Below are positions 1 to 5,213 of a stretch of 5,213 nucleotides of DNA, piece by piece (position 1 is the stretch's first letter; every line of letters starts with the position of its first letter). The DNA is from Flavobacterium sp. UBA807. GTDB taxonomy: Bacteria; Bacteroidota; Bacteroidia; Flavobacteriales; Flavobacteriaceae. Both the position numbers and the translations under genes were made by a program. The stretch spans positions 1 to 5,213 of the forward strand of contig DBIH01000108.1 in NCBI GenBank assembly GCA_002296885.1. Direction: 5' to 3'. The notes under the pieces were generated by a model. The model saw only the letters and a program-made list of their open reading frames with translations. It was not told the origin of the DNA and ran no database searches.

Positions 1-503
1 TCTTCGGAACGGTTAAAGTAGAGACTCAACAATTCATAGGCTTTTCCTTTGTAATAAAGATTTTTTATCTGTTGATTCAAATTATAGTGGAATAGCTGGC
101 TCAATACAATGGCCATTGAAGGGCTGATATCTTCTTCCTTGTAGTATTTGCGATCTTTATTTTCTTCGCTCAAAAACGGAATATGATTCGCATCGTTTGA
201 GAATAATCCATGAAACCTTTGAATTGAAATAATAACCGAAATCACCCAGGTATTAGGAGCTAATTCAACATCCAACGGCAGTTCTTTTTGTGGGTTATAA
301 AACAAAAGCGACTTCTCATCTTTCAACTCCAGAGCATACGTGCCTTCATTAAAAACAAATTTGGCTTTTCCTTTTAGCCCAAAGTGAAATTGAATAAGCC
401 CTTGTGTAATAGGTCTTTTTACATGGAAATTTTCATTCCCGTCATTTTGGAAACGGATTAGGGTAAAATCATTTTCAATTGTTATAACTTCCTGAGAACC
501 CAT
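1..503 (-). CDS. AraC-family transcriptional regulator, PchR-like, C-terminus cut off by window edge
   Basis: Reading the - strand from an ATG at 503-501 gives 167 uninterrupted codons to the left edge, beginning MGSQEVITIENDF. The visible part is the N-terminal ligand-sensing or dimerisation half: a cupin-like beta-rich stretch (about residues 12-95, with GLIQFHFGLKGKAKF at 35-49 and LLFYNPQKELPL at 66-77), then a helical part ending YYKGKAYELLSLYFNR (150-165). That last segment is typical of PchR-type AraC regulators, where it precedes the DNA-binding domain. The two helix-turn-helix motifs expected in the last ~100 residues lie outside the window, so the family call rests on the N-terminal half alone. 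From memory, this gene is a frequent divergent neighbour of hemA in Flavobacteriaceae. PchR relatives often respond to iron-chelate ligands; a role in heme or iron control here is inference from position and from the nearby direct repeats. Confidence 0.8.
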   Translation of the reverse strand, partial: MGSQEVITIENDFTLIRFQNDGNENFHVKRPITQGLIQFHFGLKGKAKFVFNEGTYALELKDEKSLLFYNPQKELPLDVELAPNTWVISVIISIQRFHGLFSNDANHIPFLSEENKDRKYYKEEDISPSMAIVLSQLFHYNLNQQIKNLYYKGKAYELLSLYFNRSE

Positions 504-511
504 AGCGATAT
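499..511 (+). promoter_or_regulatory. Copy of putative regulator half-site at the regulator's start codon
   Basis: The 13-mer CCCATAGCGATAT is identical to 633-645 and in the same orientation, 134 bp away. It covers the start codon of the - strand regulator (CAT at 501-503). A 13-bp exact match inside a ~150-bp stretch is unlikely by chance. It could be an autoregulatory site that blocks the regulator's own expression, as distal sites do for AraC. No second half-site is visible 21 bp to either side, so this would be a lone half-site. 134 bp is not a whole number of helical turns, which weakens a looping model. Confidence 0.4.
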
Positions 512-584
512 TTTTTCGTAAATAAATGACATTGGACACATTTATTTGTTTTGAGCAGACTACATTAGCCGTCAAATTTCAATG

Positions 585-610
585 CAAATTTAATAGAAAA
601 TGCAAAGTTA
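585..610 (-). promoter_or_regulatory. Candidate promoter boxes for the divergent regulator
   Basis: Two matches to the Bacteroidota -7 box TAnnTTTG lie on the - strand upstream of the regulator: TAAATTTG (592-585) and TAACTTTG (610-603). Either would give a leader of roughly 75-95 nt before the ATG at 503. Neither has a clear TTG -33 element 17-23 bp further upstream. The stretch is AT-rich, so chance matches are possible. Two boxes in about 26 bp at the expected place are suggestive only. Confidence 0.3.
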
Positions 611-632
611 AGGGTATTTTAATTTAAAAAAT

Positions 633-674
633 CCCATAGCGATATAAAAAGTACTTATAGCGTTACTTTTATAA
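633..674 (+). promoter_or_regulatory. Putative AraC-type operator: two direct half-sites 21 bp apart upstream of hemA
   Basis: The half-sites CCCATAGCGATA (633-644) and CTTATAGCGTTA (654-665) agree at 9 of 12 positions, share the core ATAGCG (636-641 and 657-662) and repeat at exactly 21 bp, two helical turns. Direct half-sites spaced by about two turns are the classic binding pattern of AraC-family activators, such as araI1-araI2. The promoter-proximal half-site overlaps the place where the -33 element of the hemA promoter should lie, which is where a class II activator binds. The likely binder is the divergent regulator encoded at 1-503. The pattern is seen in the sequence; binding and activation are inferred. 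Confidence 0.5.
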
Positions 675-686
675 ATGAGTTGGTAG

Positions 687-694
687 TAGTTTTG
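687..694 (+). promoter_or_regulatory. hemA promoter, -7 box TAGTTTTG
   Basis: TAGTTTTG matches the Bacteroidota/Flavobacterium -7 consensus TAnnTTTG exactly. No TTG -33 element is present 17-23 bp upstream; the closest is TTAC at 663-666, 20 bp away and inside the proximal operator half-site. A good -7 box with a poor -33 box fits an activator-dependent promoter. Transcription would start near 699-702, leaving a leader of about 8 nt to the ATG at 709 or about 23 nt to the ATG at 724. Confidence 0.5.
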
Positions 695-708
695 TTAAAC
701 TTTTGAGA

Positions 709-1968
709 ATGGAAAATTTTAATATGTCAAAACATACATCTTTTTATGCAATCGGGCTGAGTTACAAGAAAGCAGATGCTGTTGTGAGAGGGAAATTCAG
801 TTTGGATGCAGCTGCAAAAGCAACGATACTTATTCAGGCGGAAGCAGAAGGTGTTGAATCTTTAATCGTTACTTCAACCTGTAACAGAACAGAGATTTAT
901 GGTTTTGCCAGTCATCCTTATCAATTAATTAAATTGCTTTGCGAAAACAGTCAGGGAACTGTTGAAGAGTTCCAGGAAGTTGCCTATATCTATAAAAACC
1001 AGGATGCTGTTAGCCACATGTTCCGTGTTGGAACCGGCTTGGACAGTCAGATTCTTGGGGATTTTGAAATTATCAGTCAGTTAAAAATCGCTTTTAATGA
1101 AAGTAAAGCAAACGGAATGGTCAATTCTTTCATGGAACGATTGATTAATTCTGTGATTCAGGCGAGCAAGAAAATTAAAACCGATACTGAAATTTCATCA
1201 GGCGCGACTTCAGTTTCTTTTGCTTCAGTCCAGTACATTATCAAAAATGTAAAAGACATTGCAAATAAAAACATCCTGCTTTTCGGAGCCGGAAAAATAG
1301 GAAGGAATACCTGTGAAAATTTGGTAAAACATACCAAGCACGAACAAATTACACTAATCAACAGAACTAAAGACAAAGCGGAAAAGCTGGCTCAGAAACT
1401 GGATTTAATCGTAAAAGATTATGCCGATTTACAATTAGAATTGCAAAAAGCAGATATTGTTGTTGTAGCAACAGGAGCGCAAAATCCAACAATTGATAAA
1501 GCGATTCTAAATCTGAAAAAGCCTTTATTGATTTTAGATTTATCGATTCCGAAGAATGTTCATGAAAACGTGACTGAAGTTGATGGTGTAACTTTGATTC
1601 ATCTTGATCATCTTTCACAAATCACTGATGAAACTTTGGAGAATCGCAAACTCCATATTCCACAGGCGGAAGCTATTATCGAGGAAATTAAGGAAGAATT
1701 CACAGAATGGACAAAAAACAGAAAGTTTGCTCCGACCATTCAGGCTTTAAAAGAAAAACTAAATGCAATCAAAGAAGCCGAACTCAACAAACAACGCAAG
1801 AAAAATGCAAAGTTTGATGAAGCTCAGGCCGAATTAATAAGCAGTCAAATCATCCAAAAAATCACCAACCATTTTGTAAATCACCTGAAAGACGGCGACT
1901 CAATGGACGAAGGAATTGAATGGATTGAAAAAGTATTCCAATTAGAACAGGAGAAATCATTCTTCTAA
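709..1968 (+). CDS. hemA: Glutamyl-tRNA reductase
   Basis: HemA reduces glutamyl-tRNA(Glu) with NADPH to glutamate-1-semialdehyde, the first committed step of C5-route tetrapyrrole synthesis in the cytosol. The 419-residue product has the family layout. The N-terminal catalytic domain carries TSTCNRTEIY with the nucleophile Cys58. Next comes GTGLDSQILGDFEI (108-121), where most bacteria have GLDSxxLGExQI; I recall the GDFEI form as usual in Bacteroidota. The Rossmann NADPH domain follows with GAGKIGRNT (193-201), INRT (217-220) and LDLSIPKNV (276-284), then a helical C-terminal dimerisation region from about 318. I chose ATG 709 (MENFNMSK) because relatives carry a similar short lead before the FYAIGLSYKKADA segment. 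ATG 724 (MSKHTSF) is a fair alternative, and a TTG at 703 is unlikely. No Shine-Dalgarno sequence precedes any of them, as is normal in this phylum. It heads the hem operon; hemC follows after 35 bp. Confidence 0.96.
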   Translation: MENFNMSKHTSFYAIGLSYKKADAVVRGKFSLDAAAKATILIQAEAEGVESLIVTSTCNRTEIYGFASHPYQLIKLLCENSQGTVEEFQEVAYIYKNQDAVSHMFRVGTGLDSQILGDFEIISQLKIAFNESKANGMVNSFMERLINSVIQASKKIKTDTEISSGATSVSFASVQYIIKNVKDIANKNILLFGAGKIGRNTCENLVKHTKHEQITLINRTKDKAEKLAQKLDLIVKDYADLQLELQKADIVVVATGAQNPTIDKAILNLKKPLLILDLSIPKNVHENVTEVDGVTLIHLDHLSQITDETLENRKLHIPQAEAIIEEIKEEFTEWTKNRKFAPTIQALKEKLNAIKEAELNKQRKKNAKFDEAQAELISSQIIQKITNHFVNHLKDGDSMDEGIEWIEKVFQLEQEKSFF

Positions 1969-2003
1969 GTCTTGCTTTTCAGCATGCAAAAATCAAAACA
2001 AAA

Positions 2004-2930
2004 GTGGCACAAAAAACAATACGCATAGGAACCCGTGACAGCGAATTGGCACTTTGGCAGGCACACACCGTTCAAAAACAACTTCAGGATTTAGGCTATA
2101 AAACAGAAATTGTCGCAGTAAAATCGGATGGAGATATTATTCTGGATAAACCACTTTACGAACTCGGAATCACCGGAATTTTTACGAAAACCTTAGACAT
2201 TGCCATGATAAGTGGCAAAGTTGATATTGCTGTACATTCGATGAAAGACGTACCAACAGCTTTGCCAAAAGGAATCGTTCAGGCAGCAGTTTTGCAGCGT
2301 GCCAATGTGTTTGATATTCTGGTTCATAAGGGCAATACAGATTTTCTCAATTCAGAAGCAACAATTGCTACAGGAAGCCTTCGCCGTCAGGCGCAATGGT
2401 GGAATAAATATCCAAAACATACAGTTGTCGATTTACGTGGAAATGTGAATACACGTATGCAGAAACTGAAAGACAATGATTGGAACGGAGCCGTTTTTGC
2501 CGCAGCAGGGTTGGAACGAATTAATCTAAAACCCAAAGATTTTATCAATTTGGACTGGATGATTCCGGCACCGGCGCAAGGCGCGATGGTTATTGTTGCA
2601 ATGGAGAATGACAATTTCACAATTGAAGCGGTTTCGCAGTTGAATGATGTCGAAACGGAAATCTGCACACACATTGAGCGTCAGTTTTTGCGAACACTCG
2701 AAGGCGGCTGTACAGCACCTATCGGAGCATTGGCAAGCTATAATGAAGATGATGACACGATCGATTTCAAAGGAGTTTTGTTATCAATCGACGGAAAACA
2801 AAAACTTGAAACAGATAAGAAAGTCGACATTTCCGAATGGAAGAAATTAGGATTCAATTCGGCTCAGGAAATTTTGAATAATGGCGGCTCAGAGCTGATG
2901 GCAGAAATAAAAAGTCAATTAAAGAAATAA
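2004..2930 (+). CDS. hemC: Hydroxymethylbilane synthase (porphobilinogen deaminase), GTG start
   Basis: HemC polymerises four porphobilinogens into the linear tetrapyrrole hydroxymethylbilane, using a covalently bound dipyrromethane cofactor. At 308 residues the length is normal for the family. Visible motifs: IGTRDSELALWQA (8-20), HSMKDVP (78-84) with catalytic Asp82, ATGSLRRQAQ (122-131), DLRGNVNTRM (143-152), PAPAQGAM (188-195), and EGGCTAPIGA (233-242) with the cofactor-attachment Cys236. The start is the GTG at 2004: conserved sequence begins four codons later (KTIRIGTR), and no in-frame ATG lies upstream after the hemA stop. The ATG at 1984 is in another frame. The stop TAA overlaps the hemD ATG by one base (TAATG), suggesting translational coupling, so that HemD is on hand to capture the unstable product. 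Confidence 0.97.
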   Translation: MAQKTIRIGTRDSELALWQAHTVQKQLQDLGYKTEIVAVKSDGDIILDKPLYELGITGIFTKTLDIAMISGKVDIAVHSMKDVPTALPKGIVQAAVLQRANVFDILVHKGNTDFLNSEATIATGSLRRQAQWWNKYPKHTVVDLRGNVNTRMQKLKDNDWNGAVFAAAGLERINLKPKDFINLDWMIPAPAQGAMVIVAMENDNFTIEAVSQLNDVETEICTHIERQFLRTLEGGCTAPIGALASYNEDDDTIDFKGVLLSIDGKQKLETDKKVDISEWKKLGFNSAQEILNNGGSELMAEIKSQLKK

Positions 2931-3598
2931 TGCAGAATCAAATTCGCATACTATCAACAAAGAAGCTTTCGGAAAGACAGAAGCAGCAAATGTTGAATGT
3001 GGGTTTTTCAGTTTTTGATGAGGATTTTATCAGCATTCAAAGTAAAAATTTTGACATTGAAAAAATTAATGACTGCTTGATTTTCACCAGTCAAAATGCA
3101 GTTGAAAGCGTTCTTAGAAATAAAAAAATTAATGAACTGAAAACCAAAAAATGCTTTTGCGTTGGTGAAAAAACCAAAGAATTGTTAGAAGAAAATGATT
3201 TTGAAGTGTTGGTGAATCCAGAATATGCGGCTGAATTGGCGTCGATTATCTGCAATAATTATCCAAAAACCAGCTTTACGTTTTTCTGCGGAAATGTTCG
3301 AAGAGATGTTTTGCCTGATGCTTTAAGATTGATGGAAATTAAACTGGACGAAATTGAGGTTTATGAAACCGTTTTAACAACACATAAAATCGATTTCCCG
3401 CTTGATGGAATTCTGTTTTTCAGCCCGTCTGGAGTAGAAAGCTATCTGAAGGAAAACAAAATTGAAGACGAAAATTGCTTCTGCATTGGTAACACAACCG
3501 CCGAAGCATTAAAATATGTAACACCAAACAGAATCATCGCTAATCAGCCCAATATTGAAAGCGTGATAATGAAATGTATAGAAAATTATAAAAACTAA
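2930..3598 (+). CDS. hemD: Uroporphyrinogen-III synthase
   Basis: HemD closes hydroxymethylbilane into uroporphyrinogen III with inversion of ring D. The family is poorly conserved, but this 222-residue protein has the right length, position and pattern: IFTSQNAVESV (51-61), FFCGNVRRDVLPDAL (118-132), EVYETV (143-148) with Tyr145 in place of the conserved active-site Tyr (human Tyr168), LFFSPSGVESYL (162-173), and CIGNTTAEAL (185-194) with Thr189 matching human Thr227. The two lobes expected of the fold show a visible internal echo, CFCVGEKTKELL (75-86) against CFCIGNTTAEAL (183-194). Each contains a CxC pair, which is unusual. It overlaps hemC by one base and so is probably translated by coupled reinitiation. 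The missing Shine-Dalgarno is normal for the phylum. Confidence 0.92.
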   Translation: MQNQIRILSTKKLSERQKQQMLNVGFSVFDEDFISIQSKNFDIEKINDCLIFTSQNAVESVLRNKKINELKTKKCFCVGEKTKELLEENDFEVLVNPEYAAELASIICNNYPKTSFTFFCGNVRRDVLPDALRLMEIKLDEIEVYETVLTTHKIDFPLDGILFFSPSGVESYLKENKIEDENCFCIGNTTAEALKYVTPNRIIANQPNIESVIMKCIENYKN

Positions 3599-3631
3599 AC
3601 TTTGCAAATCTGCTACTATCGCACTTTGCAA
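3599..3631 (+). repeat. Short direct repeat in the hemD-hemE gap
   Basis: ACTTTGCAA occurs at 3599-3607 and again at 3623-3631, 24 bp apart, and fills most of the 46-bp gap before hemE. The upstream copy, with flanking bases, reads AAACTTTG, one mismatch from the TAnnTTTG -7 box, but no -33 element is visible. It may be a small tandem duplication or a weak internal promoter; it may also be chance. Confidence 0.3.
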
Positions 3632-3644
3632 CTATAAATAAACA

Positions 3645-4673
3645 ATGATTAAAAACGACCTTTTTTTAAGAGCACTGAATAATGAAACTGTAGAACGTCC
3701 ACCCGTTTGGATGATGCGCCAGGCTGGAAGATACTTGCCGGAATTTCGTGCTTTACGCGACAAATATGATTTCTTCACGCGTTGTGAAACGCCTGAACTG
3801 GCAGCGGAAATCACCGTTCAGCCCATCCGAATTGTAAAACCCGATGCTGCGATTTTGTTTTCGGATATCTTAGTCGTGCCAAGAGCAATGGGAATTCACG
3901 TCGAATTAAAGGACAATCTTGGACCAATCATTCCCGACCCAATCCGCACAATGGAGCAGGTTGACAAAGTATTTATTCCCAATGTAAATGAAACGCTGGG
4001 ATATGTTTTTGACGCAATCAAATTAACTAAGGAAATGCTCAACAATGAAGTTCCGCTAATTGGTTTTGCCGGTTCGCCATGGACAATTTTCTGTTATGCC
4101 GTTGAAGGAAAAGGCTCCAAAAGTTTTGATACCGCCAAAGGATTTTGTTTTTCAAATCCGGTTGCGGCACATACGTTATTGCAAAAAATTACCGACACAA
4201 CAATTTTATATTTAAAGGAAAAAGTAAAAGCAGGCTGCAACGCGGTACAAATTTTTGATTCCTGGGGCGGAATGCTGTCGCCAGCCGATTACAACGAATT
4301 CTCCTGGAAATATATCAACCAAATCGTTGATGCTTTAGCCGAAGAAACCAAAGTTATTGTCTTCGGAAAAGGCTGCTGGTTTGCGCTGAATGACATGTCA
4401 AAATCAAAAGCTTCAGCACTTGGTGTCGACTGGACTTGCTCGCCACGAAACGCGCGCTATCTGTCAGGCGGAAGAATCACTTTACAAGGAAATTTTGACC
4501 CAAGTCGTTTGCTTTCTCCAATCCCAACCATCAAAAAAATGGTGCATGAAATGATAAACGAATTCGGCAAAGACAATTATATCGTAAACCTCGGCCACGG
4601 AATTTTACCAAACATTCCGGTGGATCATGCCAAGGCATTCGTAGAAGCTGTTAAAGAATATAAATTAGCGTAG
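3645..4673 (+). CDS. hemE: Uroporphyrinogen decarboxylase
   Basis: HemE removes the four acetate carboxyls of uroporphyrinogen III to give coproporphyrinogen III, without a cofactor, in the cytosol. The 342-residue product is a full-length TIM-barrel enzyme. The signature [18 protein letters not shown] spans 18-35, with substrate-binding Arg25 and Arg29. FSDIL (72-76) carries Asp74, equivalent to human Asp86. [20 protein letters not shown] (140-159) carries Tyr151, equivalent to human Tyr164. QIFDSWGG (202-209) carries Ser206, VDW is at 261-263, QGNFDP at 281-286, and NLGHGILP (315-322) carries His318, equivalent to human His339. The ATG at 3645 follows an AT-rich stretch (TATAAATAAACA) typical of Bacteroidota starts. 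The last codons and the TAG stop (4671-4673) run into the left arm of a GC-rich inverted repeat, so the final Leu-Ala may be partly supplied by that element. Confidence 0.97.
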   Translation: MIKNDLFLRALNNETVERPPVWMMRQAGRYLPEFRALRDKYDFFTRCETPELAAEITVQPIRIVKPDAAILFSDILVVPRAMGIHVELKDNLGPIIPDPIRTMEQVDKVFIPNVNETLGYVFDAIKLTKEMLNNEVPLIGFAGSPWTIFCYAVEGKGSKSFDTAKGFCFSNPVAAHTLLQKITDTTILYLKEKVKAGCNAVQIFDSWGGMLSPADYNEFSWKYINQIVDALAEETKVIVFGKGCWFALNDMSKSKASALGVDWTCSPRNARYLSGGRITLQGNFDPSRLLSPIPTIKKMVHEMINEFGKDNYIVNLGHGILPNIPVDHAKAFVEAVKEYKLA

Positions 4674-4768
4674 CTCAGTTCGGCTACGCCTCGTGTGGGC
4701 GTGCCCTCGTCTGAAAGACGAGGTCGGGCTGTTCGCGGTGCATGGCACCTTGCTGCCATCCCTCACGC
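4668..4768 (+). repeat. GC-rich structured intergenic element, likely a dispersed palindromic repeat
   Basis: This ~100-bp stretch is about 65% G+C, against about 42% in adjacent hemE, and is dense in inverted repeats. GCGTAGC/GCTACGC (4668-4674/4683-4689) is a perfect 7-bp stem with an 8-nt loop. CGTGTGGG/CCCTCACG (4692-4699/4760-4767) pairs at 7 of 8 positions and encloses a perfect 8-bp hairpin CCTCGTCT-GAA-AGACGAGG (4705-4723) and a 6-bp hairpin ATGGCA/TGCCAT (4742-4747/4754-4759). Together the last three form a three-way junction. From memory, the pattern GGCGTGCC...GTCGGGCTGT...ATCCCTCACGC resembles repeats scattered through Flavobacterium genomes with a variable middle; I could not verify this. 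It has no transposase or coding content. No T-tract follows the hairpins, so it is not a standard terminator. In the polycistronic mRNA it could act as a processing, stabilising or attenuating structure. Confidence 0.65.
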
Positions 4769-4808
4769 AAATCCTGCAGAGGAGGATAGATTCGAAACCA
4801 AAGAAAAA
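4769..4808 (+). other. hemF leader with a misplaced AGGAGGA and a small stem
   Basis: AGGAGGA lies at 4780-4786, a textbook Shine-Dalgarno string, but it ends 22 nt before the hemF ATG, too far for normal use. It can also pair through AGGAT (4783-4787) with ATCCT (4771-4775). It immediately follows the GC-rich element and may be part of it. Bacteroidota rarely rely on Shine-Dalgarno pairing, and the A-rich run just before the ATG (4800-4808) is the more typical translation signal here. Confidence 0.3.
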
Positions 4809-5213
4809 ATGAAAGACAAATTTTATCAATACATACAAAATCTGCAAGACCAAATCTGCTTAGGTCTGGAAGCTGTTGACGGTGTTGCCAAATTCCGTGA
4901 AGACCTTTGGGAACGTCCTGAAGGCGGTGGCGGAAGAACCCGTGTGATTGAAAACGGAAAGGTTTTTGAAAAAGGTGGTGTCAACATTTCAGCCGTTCAC
5001 GGCAAATTACCAGAAACGATGCAGAAGATGTTCAATGTTGGAGAAGCCGATTTTTTTGCGTGTGGCCTGAGTTTGGTTATTCATCCAAAATCACCAATGG
5101 TACCTACGGTTCATGCCAACTGGCGCTATTTCGAAATGTATGATGATAATGGAAATGTTATCAATTCATGGTTTGGCGGCGGACAGGATTTAACGCCTTA
5201 TTATCTGTTTGAA
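4809..5213 (+). CDS. hemF: Oxygen-dependent coproporphyrinogen III oxidase, 3' end beyond the window
   Basis: HemF oxidatively decarboxylates two propionates of coproporphyrinogen III to vinyl groups with O2, giving protoporphyrinogen IX. From ATG 4809 there are 135 open codons to the window edge, a bit under half of the ~300 residues usual for the family. Visible motifs: GGGRTRVIENGKVFEKGGVN (40-59), the N-terminal substrate-site signature; IHPKSPMVPTVHANWRYFEM (91-110), with His92 and His102 matching E. coli His96 and His106; and WFGGGQDLTPYY (121-132). The frame remains open upstream through the GC-rich element but has no ATG there, and family similarity begins near 4809, so this start is preferred. 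It sits 135 bp after hemE, the widest gap in the operon, because of the inserted element. It is distinct from the anaerobic radical-SAM enzyme HemN. Confidence 0.95.
   Translation, partial: MKDKFYQYIQNLQDQICLGLEAVDGVAKFREDLWERPEGGGGRTRVIENGKVFEKGGVNISAVHGKLPETMQKMFNVGEADFFACGLSLVIHPKSPMVPTVHANWRYFEMYDDNGNVINSWFGGGQDLTPYYLFE

Noticed and set aside
703..708. TTG at 703 as the start of hemA
   Set aside because: An ATG lies two codons downstream with better family agreement, and 703 would sit practically at the predicted transcription start.
1158..1618. Two - strand open frames of 72 and 83 codons inside hemA
   Set aside because: They are antisense to a well-conserved gene and show no recognisable domain or start signal.
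2387..2850. Open frames of 95 codons (-) and 68 codons (+, other frame) inside hemC
   Set aside because: Both are shadows of hemC, whose motifs account for this stretch in its own frame.
3632..3814. 60-codon - strand open frame over the hemE start
   Set aside because: Antisense of the conserved HemE N-terminal signature; no independent support.
4705..4723. GC-rich hairpin as an intrinsic terminator after hemE
   Set aside because: It is followed by TCGGGCTG rather than a T-tract, and hemF continues the pathway in the same direction.
4668..4800. tRNA-like pieces: TAGCTCAGTTCGGCTA resembling a D-arm, and GATTCGAAACCA resembling a T-arm plus CCA
   Set aside because: No acceptor stem, no anticodon arm in the right place, and the pieces are over 100 nt apart; the first is simply the inverted repeat of the element.
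4665..4853. 62-codon open frame on the - strand across the GC-rich element
   Set aside because: It arises from the stop-poor GC-rich repeat and the antisense of the hemF start; composition and position give no sign of a real protein.

Overview
The window carries the early-to-middle part of a bacterial tetrapyrrole (heme) biosynthesis operon on the + strand: hemA, hemC, hemD, hemE and the first 135 codons of hemF. A divergently transcribed AraC-family regulator on the - strand runs off the left edge. The protein sequences, the AT-rich start regions without Shine-Dalgarno motifs and the TAnnTTTG-type promoter boxes all point to the Bacteroidota, most likely Flavobacteriaceae (Flavobacterium or a close relative). 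This assignment rests on family recognition, not on a database search.

Layout: 1-503 (-) is the N-terminal part of an AraC/PchR-like regulator. 504-708 is the divergent control region. It holds a TAnnTTTG box for hemA, candidate boxes for the regulator, and a 21-bp-spaced pair of CATAGCG-like half-sites just upstream of hemA; a 13-bp exact copy of one half-site lies at the regulator's own start codon. 709-1968 is hemA, 2004-2930 hemC (GTG start), 2930-3598 hemD (TAATG overlap with hemC) and 3645-4673 hemE. A GC-rich, strongly structured element (about 4668-4768) fills the hemE-hemF gap, and its left arm contains the hemE stop codon. hemF begins at 4809 and is cut by the window end.

Pathway: HemA reduces glutamyl-tRNA to glutamate-1-semialdehyde (C5 route). 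HemL and HemB, which are not in this window, must convert that to porphobilinogen. HemC, HemD and HemE then make hydroxymethylbilane, uroporphyrinogen III and coproporphyrinogen III, and HemF makes protoporphyrinogen IX using O2. The presence of hemF suggests heme synthesis under oxic conditions.

The enzymes are ordinary. The parts worth a second look are the putative AraC-type operator, which suggests direct control of heme synthesis by the divergent regulator, and the structured GC-rich repeat lodged inside the operon. I saw no sign of a novel defence, mobile or biosynthetic system.
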